Origin: Iris pallida
Lineage: Eukaryota; Streptophyta; Magnoliopsida; Asparagales; Iridaceae
Length of the DNA stretch: 64,000 bases
Assembly (NCBI GenBank): GCA_029216955.1
Contig: JANAVB010004046.1
Span: 1 to 64,000, forward strand
Reading direction: 5' to 3'
The position numbers and the translations under genes were made by a program. This document shows, piece after piece, positions 45,570 through 57,500 of the stretch. Numbering within the stretch: position 1 is the stretch's first letter; each line of letters opens with the position of its first letter. The notes beneath the pieces were generated by a model, which had not been told where the DNA came from, made no database searches, and worked only from the letters and a program-made list of their open reading frames with translations.

Positions 45570-46115
45570 GGCATCCTCTCTCTCTCAAGGTTGATTACAG
45601 AATAGAAAGAGAAGCCACCACAGAAAGTTTACAAAGTGTTTTTTAACACAAGTAGACAGAGAATTCAGAAGTGTTCTTTAACACAGTTTTGATCTTCCAG
45701 TAGCCTTCAAGAGAGAGAGAGAGGAAAGACGCCGCACCAGCGTTGCTTTTGCACGAGAGTTCGTGTCCATCCGAGGAGTCAGAAGAGCAGGAGTGTTCCA
45801 ATTTCTCTGACGAACTTGCTGGTTCCTGGAAGCTGTTCGTGTAGGGCGAATAAAGCTTTGAGCAACGGTGATTATTCACCCCAGCGGGAGTTCTTCCATC
45901 TTTCGCCAGTCGCCTTCTTCGCTGCTGCCAGTAGTCCTGATTGTATCTTCTTTTTAGAAGTACTACGATCTGATTGCTGTTGATTACGAAATCTTTTTAG
46001 ATTCTCGTAATTCAGAATCACCTTCCTTGAAGTGTTGATTTGAAACATTGTTTTTACAATTGTTTTATTTTCTCAGTTTTCCATCGAAAAATTGTGCCCC
46101 GGTAATAACATTTCA

Positions 46116-48808
46116 AACATGATTTTAGCCATGATCGGATTGATGTGTAATATTCCTTGTGCAATAACAAGTGGTAGTTGGATAATTTAATCTACCATGT
46201 GAATATTGGATATGGATACACATGAAAGGATATGCATTTTGATTGATACTTCGATGACACATTTGTACCATTTCCTCATTTAAATATGTTGGTTGTGCAC
46301 TATCCTAGTTTTGCATCTTTGAGAACATGTGTTCATCATTTAAACAAACTTAGATAGCAAGTTTCTTTATCACAACACATTTGGTAGGAAAACTATTTTG
46401 GATACATCCTACCAAAGATTGGGTTGCATGCATGGTACACAACTAGAAAGGTAACTTAATTCCTAAATGCAAGCATTCATGTGTGTGTGTGTATTCGTGT
46501 GTGTGGTCTGAAGCTACTTGACACCCACCTCATCCCTTCCTCTACTGCTAGGGAGTCAAAAGTGTTCTATCTCAAAATGAAGGGAGACTACCACGTCTAC
46601 AGGCAATTCTTTTGGAGTTCATATATAGAAGTGTGATTTGATCATCATCTGAATGTTAATGGTATAGAGAAAGGAGGCTGCAGAGAGTACGCTGATGGTG
46701 TACAACTCTGCACAGGTGAGTTTTTATATTGAAGTTAACATTTTATCTTAGTATCCTGATTTTACTTTGTTTTATATTGTACCTTAAGCTATAATAAAAG
46801 AAATTGTTATGTTACTTCAGCTATTAGCTTAATACATGATATTATTGAAATATGTAGGATATTGCTTTGTCTGAGCTGACCCCAACCTATCTGATAAGAT
46901 GGATTTGGCGCTTAACTCACCAGACCGTGCTTGCAATCTTGCAAAATAGGTCAGTTTATGTCTTTCTTTTGTATTACTAGTAAGATGTCATGTTAATATT
47001 ATGTACATGCATTCTATTTTGTATGTTTGCTATTTTAATCTTTATCTCATTCGTTATCTTAATCTCTTGCCTGCTTTTTGTGTCTACGTGTACTTCTGCA
47101 AGTGCTATTCAATGGGCAGTGTGAATATGTATGATGCTTTCTTTTACTAGCACATGCGCAAAAAAAGAGACAACAGACCCATGACATATTTACAACCATA
47201 TGCATTCATATATGTACATACATATACCATACTAAAAGTACATTGTAGTCTGTCGTAGTTTCCAACATGGAAGTAGTTTGTTAGGACATGAAAATTCAGT
47301 TTGGATGGTCTATATGTAGATCTTCATTTTCTCTCCTCTTAGAAAACTCGGATACCTAATACAAACTGGTGTTAAAAGTCTTTTTTTTCCTATGTAGAGT
47401 GTCTGGAAATGACTTTGAAACTAATCATTTTTCTTGCTGAACACACAATTGCTATAGACAATAAAATTGAACTAGTTTGAGGCTCAGGTTGAAGTCTCAT
47501 TCTATTTTTTTCAAAAAATAGCTCAAGTACCATTGAGAACTTAACTATATGTGCACTCTTCAAAAGGTATTTTCCTGTTGTTTCTTTAGGTAATAGTGTT
47601 TAATACATCTGTTTTCTATTATTTGATGTATTATAAGAAGGATAATTGCCTACAATAGACACTAGACACCTTGCAAACATTCCTAATCAAATTATGTACA
47701 TGTTGAGAAAGAAAATTAAGCAGTCCAATGCTTTCAGTAACACCAGGTAGCAATTTAACTATTGCATCCATTTTGATTATCTTAGTTTCTTACCATTGCA
47801 TTAAGTATGAGTTTAAAGCCAAGAACAGTTTCAATTTGCAAGCCAGCAAAGTAGTAGCAGCCTACTATAAATGTAACATGAAAAAAATAAAGCATTTCCT
47901 GGAACCTTGCCATATTCCTTCATCAATGTAAAGATACAACCATAGAATCTCTGAACAAAGAAAAGAAATTCAAATTATGTAGTTTGTTTCCTGGAACCTT
48001 GCCATAGAATTTCTCTCTAAAAAATTAAAGCATTTTCTGGAACCTTGCCATAGAATTTATTATGTAGTTTGTTTCTTTTGGTTTTGCATCGGTGTTTTAG
48101 TTGGGGATATTGTCATGTACCTGGGCAACGGCTTTTGTGCCTAATTCTTTGTTTCTTTTGGATTTGCATGCTTTCCATCTTTCATACGTTTGATATCAAA
48201 GATTGTCCTTGTGATTTAGAAATATCATCATAATCTCTCTTTATTCATTTATTCATTCTTATTTGTATGTACGTACAGTATTGACTTTTGAAGGGATATA
48301 CAATGTTGGCTTTTGAAGAAATGTCACAATTTGGTGTTGGTGAATGTTGTTTCAATGTTTTAAGTCCGGCTACCCTAAAAGGGAAATATGTATATATTTT
48401 TGGATTTTGAAATGTAATGGTGATATGTTAGTGAAATAAAAGTTGGAAAAAGAGTGATATATTTTGAAATATAATTAAGATGATATGATATTTGGATATT
48501 TTTAATGAAATGTTTCAAATGTTACTTAAATTTCATATTTCTGTTGTCTCAGGAAATTAATATGCTTTTTATAATGCATTGAATTATGAGCATTGACATG
48601 TGATATATATGTGTGTGAATGACGAGAACAGAACGTTACAAAGTGTTATGTATAAGTTATTTTTATAACGTTTCGTGAACGCTTTCTGAATAGTTTCAGA
48701 ACCAGATCATTTTAGTAAGCTTTTATAACACCCGTGTTCATGACGGTTGTCTGCTTCAAAAAACCGTCATAAATTGTCATATATGACAGATTTTACCCGT
48801 CATAATAT
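46116..48808 (+). other. CACTA right interior, exon-like islands in AT-rich DNA
   Basis: No transposase. Two islands look like exons: one ending in GGCTGCAGAGAG...CTGCACAG before gtgagttttt (about 46640-46712), the other after tgtag, from gatattgc to caaaatag before gtcag (about 46859-46949). Neither product is recognised. Three copies of tcctggaaccttgccata-like sequence occur near 47897, 47990 and 48036. The right subterminal region has repeated ACCGTCAT/ATGACGG words (48735-48805). Confidence 0.4.
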
Positions 48809-50323
48809 GGTATTTTTCTTGTAGTGAGAGGTAATAGAGATTGGTGTAACCTAACCACCACTCTCACGACTCACACCCTGTTTAGGGGCACTAGCACGTG
48901 GGTACGTCCAGCCTACGCCGCAGTATCGACGGTAGAACGCTGTAAAGGTCATCTAGAATATATAGAATCTAAGACACAATAATATAACCTGTCATCTCTG
49001 CACGAAGGAATATAATCACCACCCAATCACATAATCTAAGGAAGATAAGCACGATGATAAAGATAAAGATAAAGATGAAGTAAATAGTCTAAAATAGTGT
49101 CAAGCCACAATCACAAGTTCAGAATCCAAGACATAAAACAATATCCCAAATAAATACTACAAGTCTCAAAGTATCAAACTGGAACGTAATCTAGACAAAA
49201 TCTAGGTAAACTAGGTCACTACTGGCGGTGCGTCCTCTACGAGCACCGGGTCCACAGGCAGGTCCTGGTCGTAGGCTCCATCTATGCCAAACCCGTAGTA
49301 GGTCGGACAATCTGCATCTAAATCCTTTGAAAAATAACGGGGGTTATCCTGTCAGGATATGAGCAAGTACGAACACCAACACCAGTTCCATGTGAATTAA
49401 CAAATACTATAAGAGACAATTATAATGAAATACAAGATAAAATATCAAGATTGAAAGTAAAATAGTACAAGAGAACTGGATATCATGTCATATGTGAGAT
49501 ATAAGATAAAACTGGAATATAAACAGTGGAAAGTAATCTGAGGTATGATGTAAACATAAAAAGTAAGTGCCATGAGATATTAGAGCGTTATGTGATCGGC
49601 TTAGGTCAAGATCAGGCTGTTCCATTTGACCGGCTATGCACAGGTAGTAAAATAGTGTAGGGATCAGGTCGGCCAAAATGAAAAGCTATGCACAAGCAGT
49701 ATAAGGTCAGGCTACACCCTACGTGTGGTGAGGGTGGAGCTATGCACAAGTAGTAAACAAGTAAGGGTAATGATCACATAACCTCTAATAACTCTCTATC
49801 CCCGAGTAGTATAATGAATCCAGACATGACAGGTCATGACACGGGATTCGAAGAGTAGGGGGTCAGCCCACTCCCAAATCGGTGTCTATACAAGTACATG
49901 AAACAATATCGAATAATGTACTCATATACCAGGTAAACCAGGAATGGCATCTCAAGACGAGATTCACGTATACTAGTCCGTGTATCCTCGTGTCGAGAAT
50001 CAAGTATAACACTACAACTGAATCGGATATAGTAGATATCAAAGCAATGAAACTATCAAAGAATGTACTTGCCTGAGGTCCTGAGCTGAAAAAATTGAAC
50101 TACAAACCACTCAAAGAGCCACGAACGGTCAACTCGTACAACAGTCTCCTAATGCTGAAACAGACATTACCGGCATTCTCAGAATAGTCAAAATAGTTGG
50201 AAATGCCTATCCATAAGTCCAATTTTGGACACAGGGGCAAAATGAGAATTTTGGGTCAAAACGTTGTCCGACATTGGACCCACTTTGTACCGAAAAACGT
50301 TCCAGAACCTATACTCTCTAAAG

Positions 50324-50659
50324 TTAACAAAATACATGTCTATAGGTTCGGTTTGACGAGATAAACCCAACCGTATGTCCAGAGTTGGATTCTGGTGGGC
50401 CGTGCACAAATTTGCCCGTTGGATCGGATCGCGGGCCCGCCAAAATAGCGTTCCGGTCGACCTTTTCAGATTCGGACCAAACTTGGCATACAGGTGCTGA
50501 AAAATAATACGGTCTTATTGGCACAAGTTTTGTCTCGATATGGCGAGCGTGCACAAAGTAATTGATAAATTTACAAAAAGGTCGATACAGTAAATTTGGA
50601 CGGATATGCATCAAATTCGTCGCGCACACGCGGCCAATTTGAATTCCGTAAAAGCCCAC
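50324..50659 (-). CDS. Conserved sense reading frame inside LTR E (unknown)
   Basis: 111 codons, gap-free counterpart of the frame at 17357-17689 in LTR A; strongest identity is from CQVWSESEKVDRNAILAGPR to GHTVGFISSN. It begins about 630 bases downstream of the LTR TATA-like site. Function unknown; it may be a small protein, an upstream reading frame or chance. Confidence 0.35.
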   Translation of the reverse strand: MGFYGIQIGRVCATNLMHIRPNLLYRPFCKFINYFVHARHIETKLVPIRPYYFSAPVCQVWSESEKVDRNAILAGPRSDPTGKFVHGPPESNSGHTVGFISSNRTYRHVFC

Positions 50660-51288
50660 ACGTCTACGAAGTCGATATGCAGCTTTCGATACTTTCGGTT
50701 CACGACCACGTCGCCCGGATTGATGGGACGGGCGGCGTATCGGGACATTTTTTAAAATTTTAGTTTTTTGAAAATAGTTTTTTCTTCAACTTCACAAACC
50801 AATAACTTTCTATTTAATGCATAAAAATTAAATCTATAAGATGTGTTTTGATCTCCTTTATGTTGTCTACAAGTCTCTTCAGACCGGTTTTGAAAACTAG
50901 CAACACGCTGGTCACAAATCGGCCACAAAGTTGGGGTTTCGGGACAGTTTCTAACGTCCAATAAATCAAATTTTCCTTAATTTTGGAACTCATTTTTCGT
51001 CGCACATGGTGCGAATCGGCACGAACTATTTGAAGAGGATTAAAGATGTATGGGTTGTCTACACGTAAAATTTTACGGATCTCGATTTGAACGAGTGTGC
51101 ATGTAGAAATGAGACAGAGAAGATAGGTACCTTGCTGCTAGTGCGTTGTCGACACTACGCGCACGTTCGGCGTTTTCCAGCGGCCTCCGGTAGTCGTGGT
51201 GGTCACCCAGGTGGTCGGGAAGGCGGCGGGGGTGTCGGCTAGGTTTGGGTTAGGGTTTCAATAAAAATCTCTCCCTCTCTCTCACGAA

Positions 51289-51297
51289 TTATATATA
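51289..51297 (-). promoter_or_regulatory. Putative TATA box of LTR E
   Basis: TATATATAA on the minus strand (CCCTTTATATATAATTCG), in the position equivalent to 18355-18362 of LTR A. Confidence 0.45.
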
Positions 51298-51415
51298 AAG
51301 GGAGCCTCGCGCGTTCGGTTTAATAAGGAAAGGGGGGCTCGATTATGATAGTAATGTTACTGCTTTTGGTGGGGTGGGGCTTTGGTGTTAGTTTTTTTTC
51401 CTATTTTAATTTTTT

Positions 51416-51420
<5 letters not shown>

Positions 51421-51471
<51 letters not shown>

Positions 51472-51591
51472 AGGGAATAAAATAGTTGTATATATATATA
51501 TATTTTTTTTAATATATATATATATATATATATTAAAAAAATAATAAATAATAAATATATATATATATAGATTTATTTATTATTTATTATT

Positions 51592-51643
<52 letters not shown>

Positions 51644-51680
51644 TTTTTTATACATTTTATTTACAACTATTTTATTCCCT

Positions 51681-51749
<69 letters not shown>
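51421..51749. repeat. Large AT-rich palindrome
   Basis: Centred near 51570. gaaagggaataaaatagttg (left) and caactattttattccctttc (right) are exact inverse complements, as are the aaaaaaataataaataataa and ttattatttattatttttt tracts nearer the centre. The arms are otherwise (TA)n. It would form a hairpin of about 150 bp. Confidence 0.85.
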
Positions 51750-51752
<3 letters not shown>

Positions 51753-51897
51753 TATTTACCTTCATATAGAGATCAATGCAGCGCTCTGCTCTCCCCCCTT
51801 TTTCCCTGCTCACGGTGGCCTCCCCGTCCGGCCCGCCCTAGGCCGGAGGCGATCGCCCGATATTCTTCTCATCCCTCCCACCCTCGTCCCCCCGCGC

Positions 51898-54529
51898 ATG
51901 GCAGAACCCTCCGGGGCGTCGCCCTGCGTCCCTCCCGATCTCATTGTCGTTCTCGGTCCGCAGCTTCGCTCGCCCGCCCGTTGCCAGGACCCGCCACCCT
52001 CCACCGTCCTTCCCACCTCCTCCGACCTCCCCCTGCTGCCGTCCCCCATGCTGGTCGCAGCGCGGCATATCCAGATGCCGTCGGCTCTTCCACCCACCAT
52101 TGTTGGCCCCCCGGCCGTCCCCGTCCATCCTCGACGTGGCGGTCAGCCGCCCCCCACCCTCGTCTCCTCCTTCTTCCCGTCGAAGTCAAATGCGTTTCCC
52201 GTCCAACTCTCCTCCTCGGGATTGGCTTCCGTGGGACTTGTTCAAAAATCGATTTCTAATTTTGAAATTCTCGAACTTCCTCCAAGCGGTACGATTTTGC
52301 TGCCTAGAGGCGCGCTACCATGCGCTCATTCGCGCATGGGCTCATGCCCCTCAGTCGGCGTATATGGCGGCCTTACCGTGGGCACATATGACCCCCCTTC
52401 TCCCCACTTCTCGGGCGCATGCGGCCGCTCCCCGCCATCCCCTCCTTTAGGCGCATATGGTCCCAATACCTTCAGATCCCTGGGCGCATGCTGCGGCCCC
52501 CCTCCTTCTGCTGCTATGGGAGCATATGCCCCCCCACTCATTGACCCATCGGGCGCATACGGCAGCGGCCCCCATCCATCTGCTGCTATGGGCACATATA
52601 CCGACCCCTCTCTTATGCCGGCCTCCTTGGGCGGCGACCTCTCCCCCCCTGGGCACCTCTGGTCCCGCCCAAGTAACCGTATTTAGTGGCCCCGTCCTCG
52701 CAGCTGTCGTCGTGGGCGCATGCGGGGACCATCACGGAGCATTCAACCCTTCGCTCTGAGGCGCATATGCTCGCCTGCCTTCCTTTTTGAGCGCATTCGC
52801 CCCACCTTCTTTATCTTCGGGCGCGCTTGGCGGCCACTCTGGTGTTGCAGCTTGTGCCGACCGCCCCACGTCGAGCGCCCCCTGCATCGGCGGTGCGCCC
52901 TTATGCGCCCCCGCCCCTACAGTCACCCCATTCTTCTTCGCGCTCCCGAACGACCTCATCGCCCTCATCCCCTGCTCGGTCCCAGCTCCCCAGACGGCTG
53001 TCGCTCCTTCCTCCCCCATGCCCCCCGTGCAGGAAGCCCCCTGCTTGGACCGGGGCTCCTCACCTATGTCGGCTCATCCGTTGTCTACCTTCGCCGAGTA
53101 GCTTCGTCCTGACAGATCGTCCAAACAGGGGCTCTTGTTCCTGGATGTCCCCCTTCCCGAAGTGGAGTATCTGCTGGCATCTCCCATGCCTACGGTGCCC
53201 TTCATCGACCAGGAACTGTCCTTCCTGGCCACTTCTTTTTCCTACTCTTTCATCCTCAAATTCTCCTCAGGCTGCCCTAAACTCTCCCGGGTACAGGAGG
53301 TTATTACAGGTTTGGCGGCTTTCGGCCGCATACAGGATGGCCCCTCTCGACCCAAGGCATATTCTACTCCATCTATCCTCCGATCTTGACCACAGGACCG
53401 CGTGGTCCAAAGGCACCAGTCGGGTTGACTCCCACCCGATGAAGATAATCAAGTTGTCAGCGAACTTTAACACCAAGGAAGACTCAGCGACGGTAGCTGC
53501 CTGGGTGACCCTTCCTAATCTTTTACTCATTTGCTTTGTTCCAGCGGCTCTTAAGCGTATCGCCAACTCCTTCGGGACATACGTGGCCACTGCTGCAGAA
53601 ACAAACAACCTGACCAAAGCCCACTACGCCAAGATCTGTGTGGAACTCGAGCTCACCAAAGAACCCCCCAACCATATCCTCATCGAACTTGGCGACCAGA
53701 CTCACACCCAGCAAATCCTCTATGATAACCACATTCTTTTTTGCTCACACTGCCATTTGTGCGGTCACCTCACTAGGCATTGCTTCCATCTCCATCCCGA
53801 ACTCAAAAAGAAACCAGTGTAGAAAAAATCCCACCGCAATGGAGGTAATTATCAAAATCAAAATCTGGCCTAACCCTCCTGCTCCCTCTTCCGAACTCCC
53901 ATACCAGATTCAACTCCAGTGAAGGCAAATCAAGCAAAGAAGCCTCCCTAGACAATGCGATGATCCCCTTCCACCCACCAAACTTACCCCTTTCCAACCA
54001 GTTCAACGCCCTCGTCTCTGAAGCGAGCGACCAATACCAGGAGATAGCCTTTCCTGCCAACTCTATCGTCGTCCCCGGGACGGACTCTGAGGACATTAGC
54101 GATCCCCCACCGGAGGCCACCAAGGAGGCCCTCCAAGTTTTCTATAACAACCCTGACAGCCAAGCCTACCACGAAGTAGCCGTCATGGATGCCCTAGCTA
54201 TTCTAGGGCCAGAACAGGCACTCAGAGGTCTTCAGGTACTTGCTGCTGGATTCCCGCTCCAGTCGGAAGGCGACCAGATTGGCATCTCCTACGACACTCT
54301 ACACATCCCTTCGGAAGAACCCCATCTCGACTCCGCTGGAGAATCGGTCGAACCTCTCGAAGAAACTCCCCTCATCACCCCCCAAGACCCCTTCCTCGGC
54401 ACATTCACCACGGGAGAGGCTTCCACCACATCAAGGAAATCCGATAAGAAAGGGGCAGCCGAGTCCCCGACCATGCACACCAGGTCTGCAACCAAGCGGA
54501 CCATCCATGAGGAGAATCACCAGCCTTAA
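51898..54529 (+). pseudogene. LINE ORF1 (gag-like, DUF4283 and zinc knuckle), frameshifted
   Basis: The N-terminal part (51898-52686) is proline-rich with degenerate repeats of the type GAYGPxPPSAAMG. After frameshifts near 52690 and 52800, the frame 52827-53822 contains the DUF4283-like region (HILLHLSSDLDHRTAWSKGT, AAWVTLPNL, ALKRIANSFGTYV, AKICVELELTK) and the CX2CX4HX4C knuckle CSHCHLCGHLTRHC. Another frame (53960-54529) continues with NQFNALVSEASD and ends near TRSATKR. ORF1 proteins bind the LINE RNA. Confidence 0.85.
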
Positions 54530-57500
54530 GAAAACTCACAAGATCGACATCTTGATCATCATTGAACCCAAAATCCCTTACAAAAGAATAAAATCCATTC
54601 AACTGCAGTCAGGCTTTCATTCTCCATTACTGGTAGATACGACATTTGGATCCTCTACTCGAAGGACGTCAAGATCGGAGTCATTCTGGACTCCTGGCAA
54701 GCCATATCTTGCTGGATGGAACACCCTTTGATCCCCAAGCGCGCTATCCTTTCGGCGGTTCACGGCAAATGCGACATTGTTGATCGCAAACACCTCTGAA
54801 ACGACCTCCTAGATATCAACCACCACCACCTCAACTCCCATAGCTTTGCATTGGGGACTTCAACGCTATCACTTGCAGAGAAGATAAGACTGGTGGCCGC
54901 CCTCCTCCTCATTAGGGCATACAAGATTTCAACAACTTCATCTTTAACTCCCACCTCTCACCCCTTCCGTTCTCTGGCAACGCCTTCACCTGGTGCAATA
55001 TGCAGGAAGGCGATCGACGGCAATACTCCCGCCTTGACAGGGCCTTAAAGAACGCCCAATGGCTTAGAATAGGCACCATCTCCAAGCTTTCCCACCTCAA
55101 CGACACCGAATCCGACCATACCCCCCTTTTAGTAGGTATTACTAGCACATCCAGCCAGCCCACTAAGAGTTTTTGCTTCCTGGACTTCTGAAGCAAGCAT
55201 CCCCAATTCCTGGGCGTCGTCTCGGAAGCTTGGAATAGGTCAGACTCCCCCGAACCTCTCACCCAAGTTGCCAAGAAGCTCAAGGCCACGAGGAAAGCCC
55301 TAGCGATCTGGATCAAGCAAGGCTATGGAGATATTTTTCAAGCCATTCGTGTAGCGAAGGATAATATTACTCGTGCCGAACTCAGGTACATGAATGACAA
55401 TTCGTCTGCTACCAGGAATGCCCTTAACCTCACCAAACCTATTCTCAAATTTAGACTGAAAGTCGAGACCGACTTCTGGAAGCAGAAAGCGAGGCTTAAA
55501 TGGGACAGCAAGGGGGACAAAAACCCGAGCTACTTTCATGCCTGCGTCAACGGTCGCAAACAGAAAATCACTCTCTACCAGATTATCGATGATAACGGGA
55601 ACAGTATCACCGATCAAAAGGATATCCAAACGGAAGCCGCGAAGTTCTATTCTCAGCTATTCTCCAAGGAAATTGTCCTCAGAGACAACACCTTCCTGGA
55701 TGTTATCCCTCAACATCCAGTCAGAACAACCTCCAACCGAGCAGAAAGTAAAAGGCGCCGTCTGGGCCCTAGATGAACGTAGTGCACCCGGACCTGATGG
55801 ATTTACAGAGGTTTTTTTTCGCACATGCTGGGATATCATCAAGTTGGACATCCACAAAGAGGTATCTGCTTTCTTCCAAGGAGCCACTTACCTCGGAGCC
55901 ATCTCGAGTACCAATCTGATCCTCATCCCGAAGAAAGATAACTCGGAGACATTCCGCGACTTTTGCCCCATCAGTCTCTGCACCTTTATGAACAAGATCA
56001 TATCCAAGATTATTGCCTCGCGCATGTCCAACCTTCTCCCCAAGATCATCTCGGAAGAGCAGAGTTAGTTTGTCTAGGGAAGAAATATCCAAGATAACAT
56101 CATGTTTGCCCAAGAGCTTATTACTTGCATGAAGTTCCCATCTACATGAGGCAACATAGCCATCAAATTGGACATAGAGAAAGCTTACGATAGACTGGAC
56201 TGGCAATTCAGGATATGGGTCTTCAGGGCGTTCGAATTTTCAGAAACCTGGACCAACATCGTGTAGAGATCGATCAGCAACTCATGGTTCTCCATGATTA
56301 TCAACGGTCAGGCAGATGGCTTCTTCAAATCGACTCACGGAGTTAGGCAAGAAGACCCTTTATCCTCCACCATCTTCATCATAACGGCGGATGCCTTGAG
56401 CAGAAATCTCAATAAGATGGCGAGCACCCCTAACTTCCAGTACTACCATACCGCCAGCGGATGCCCGATCATCACCCACCTGGCTTTCATCGACGATATC
56501 CTCATTTTCTCTTCTGGGGACAACGATTCGATGGAAGTGGTCCATAACACGCTTCAAAGATACGCCGGATGCTCGGGCCATAAGGTCAACCCGGACAAAA
56601 GTATCATCTACACCCACCACAATATCAAGAGAGATCACGCGACTAGCCTCTCCAACATCACCTCTTTCCCCATCAAGCATCCCCCTCTCCATTACCTCGG
56701 CTGCCCCCTCGTGTACGGTAAATCCAACGCCAGCATTTTTGAGAACCTGATCAATCGTATCAGAAAAAACTAGAGGGCTGGCATAATGCAACTCTATCCC
56801 CGGGAGGCAAGATAATCCCCATCAATTACGTCCTCACTTCCATTACCATCTACACCCTGGCCGCGTGCTCTCCTCCCAAAAAAGTGCTATCTTCGAACGA
56901 AAGCATCTTTAGCCACTTTCTCTGGGGGCACAATGGAGGCAATGACAAGCATTATTGGGCTAGTTGGGACACCATGGCTCGTCCGACCGAGGATGGAGGC
57001 CTGGGATTCACCAAACTTTCCCACATTGTTAATGTCTTTTCTATGAAACTGTAGTGGAAGCTTCGCTCGAGTCAGAACTTATGGAACAGTTTCATGAAGG
57101 CCGGATACTTCAAGCACATCCATCCGTCGACAGCTATCTCTAACAGTAGATCCTCAGCGGCTTGGCGCCGTATTCTCATCGGGAGGTCTCTTGTCGAACC
57201 CGCGATTCGCCTTCAGGTAGGCAATGGCGAGTTGTCGCCATTTCTAGAACGTTGGGTTGGAGACTCCTTGCTCCCCAACCTTTCAGCAGTCCCCAGGAAT
57301 AGCACTATCAAGGACTTGTGGGACCCCTCCGACAACAACTGGAATTGGAACAAGGTCCGGATCTAGGCCGAGCCTGAGGCAGTCGATTGCATCTGACGTA
57401 GCGGACTGACGATTGGGCCGAACGCTGACATACTTCAGTGGAAGCATACTGCTACCAGATTATTATCGATTAAATCAGCCAAAAGAGTGATCCTTGGCAA

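Larger units (their letters stand above)
39091..46110 (+). mobile_element. Ty1/copia element G, nested in the CACTA transposon
   Basis: LTRs 39091-39747 and 44785-46110 share ends (tgttagag... and ...gtgcccc.g..aataaca), and the flanks carry a perfect 5-bp duplication tttca (39086-39090, 46111-46115). The internal order gag, protease, integrase, RT, RNase H is that of Ty1/copia. A 1.1-kb stretch with a hairpin array separates pol from the 3' LTR. Confidence 0.95.
44785..46110 (+). repeat. 3' LTR of copia element G, full length
   Basis: 1326 bases. The first bases read tattggag where the other copy has tgttagag, so the TG terminus is mutated. It contains the TTGCGC array, a TATA box, CT-rich downstream sequence (about 45577), gagagagagag, AATAAA near 45850 and the end aataaca, followed by tttca. 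Confidence 0.93.
36126..48826. mobile_element. Non-autonomous CACTA (CMC/EnSpm) transposon with captured host sequence
   Basis: Terminal inverted repeats CACTACAAGAAAAAAATACC (36126-36145) and its complement ggtatttttcttgtagtg (48809-48826), with the 3-bp target duplication aga on both sides (36123-36125, 48827-48829), as in the CACTA superfamily. Subterminal regions contain repeated TTATAAC/GTTATAA words. Without the nested copia element it is about 5.7 kb. No transposase is found. The interior has exon-like pieces of host genes separated by AT-rich, intron-like DNA; 37612-38986 is such DNA with nothing recognisable. Confidence 0.93.
48872..51758 (-). repeat. 3' LTR of gypsy element E, first part
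   Basis: Starts tctcacgactcacaccc (TG changed to TC) and continues with the roughly 90-base block gtgggtacgtccagcctacg, also found in C and D. It resumes after the LINE and ends gggggtgaca at 58510, followed by a polypurine tract and integrase. From 50199 it is related to LTR A 17230-18300. Total without the LINE is about 3.2 kb. Confidence 0.8.

Noticed and set aside
49180..49320. Tyrosine- and aspartate-rich short frames near the U5 end of LTRs (also 19681, 31011)
   Set aside because: Short, similar between copies only as far as the DNA is, and with no start or frame conserved in E.
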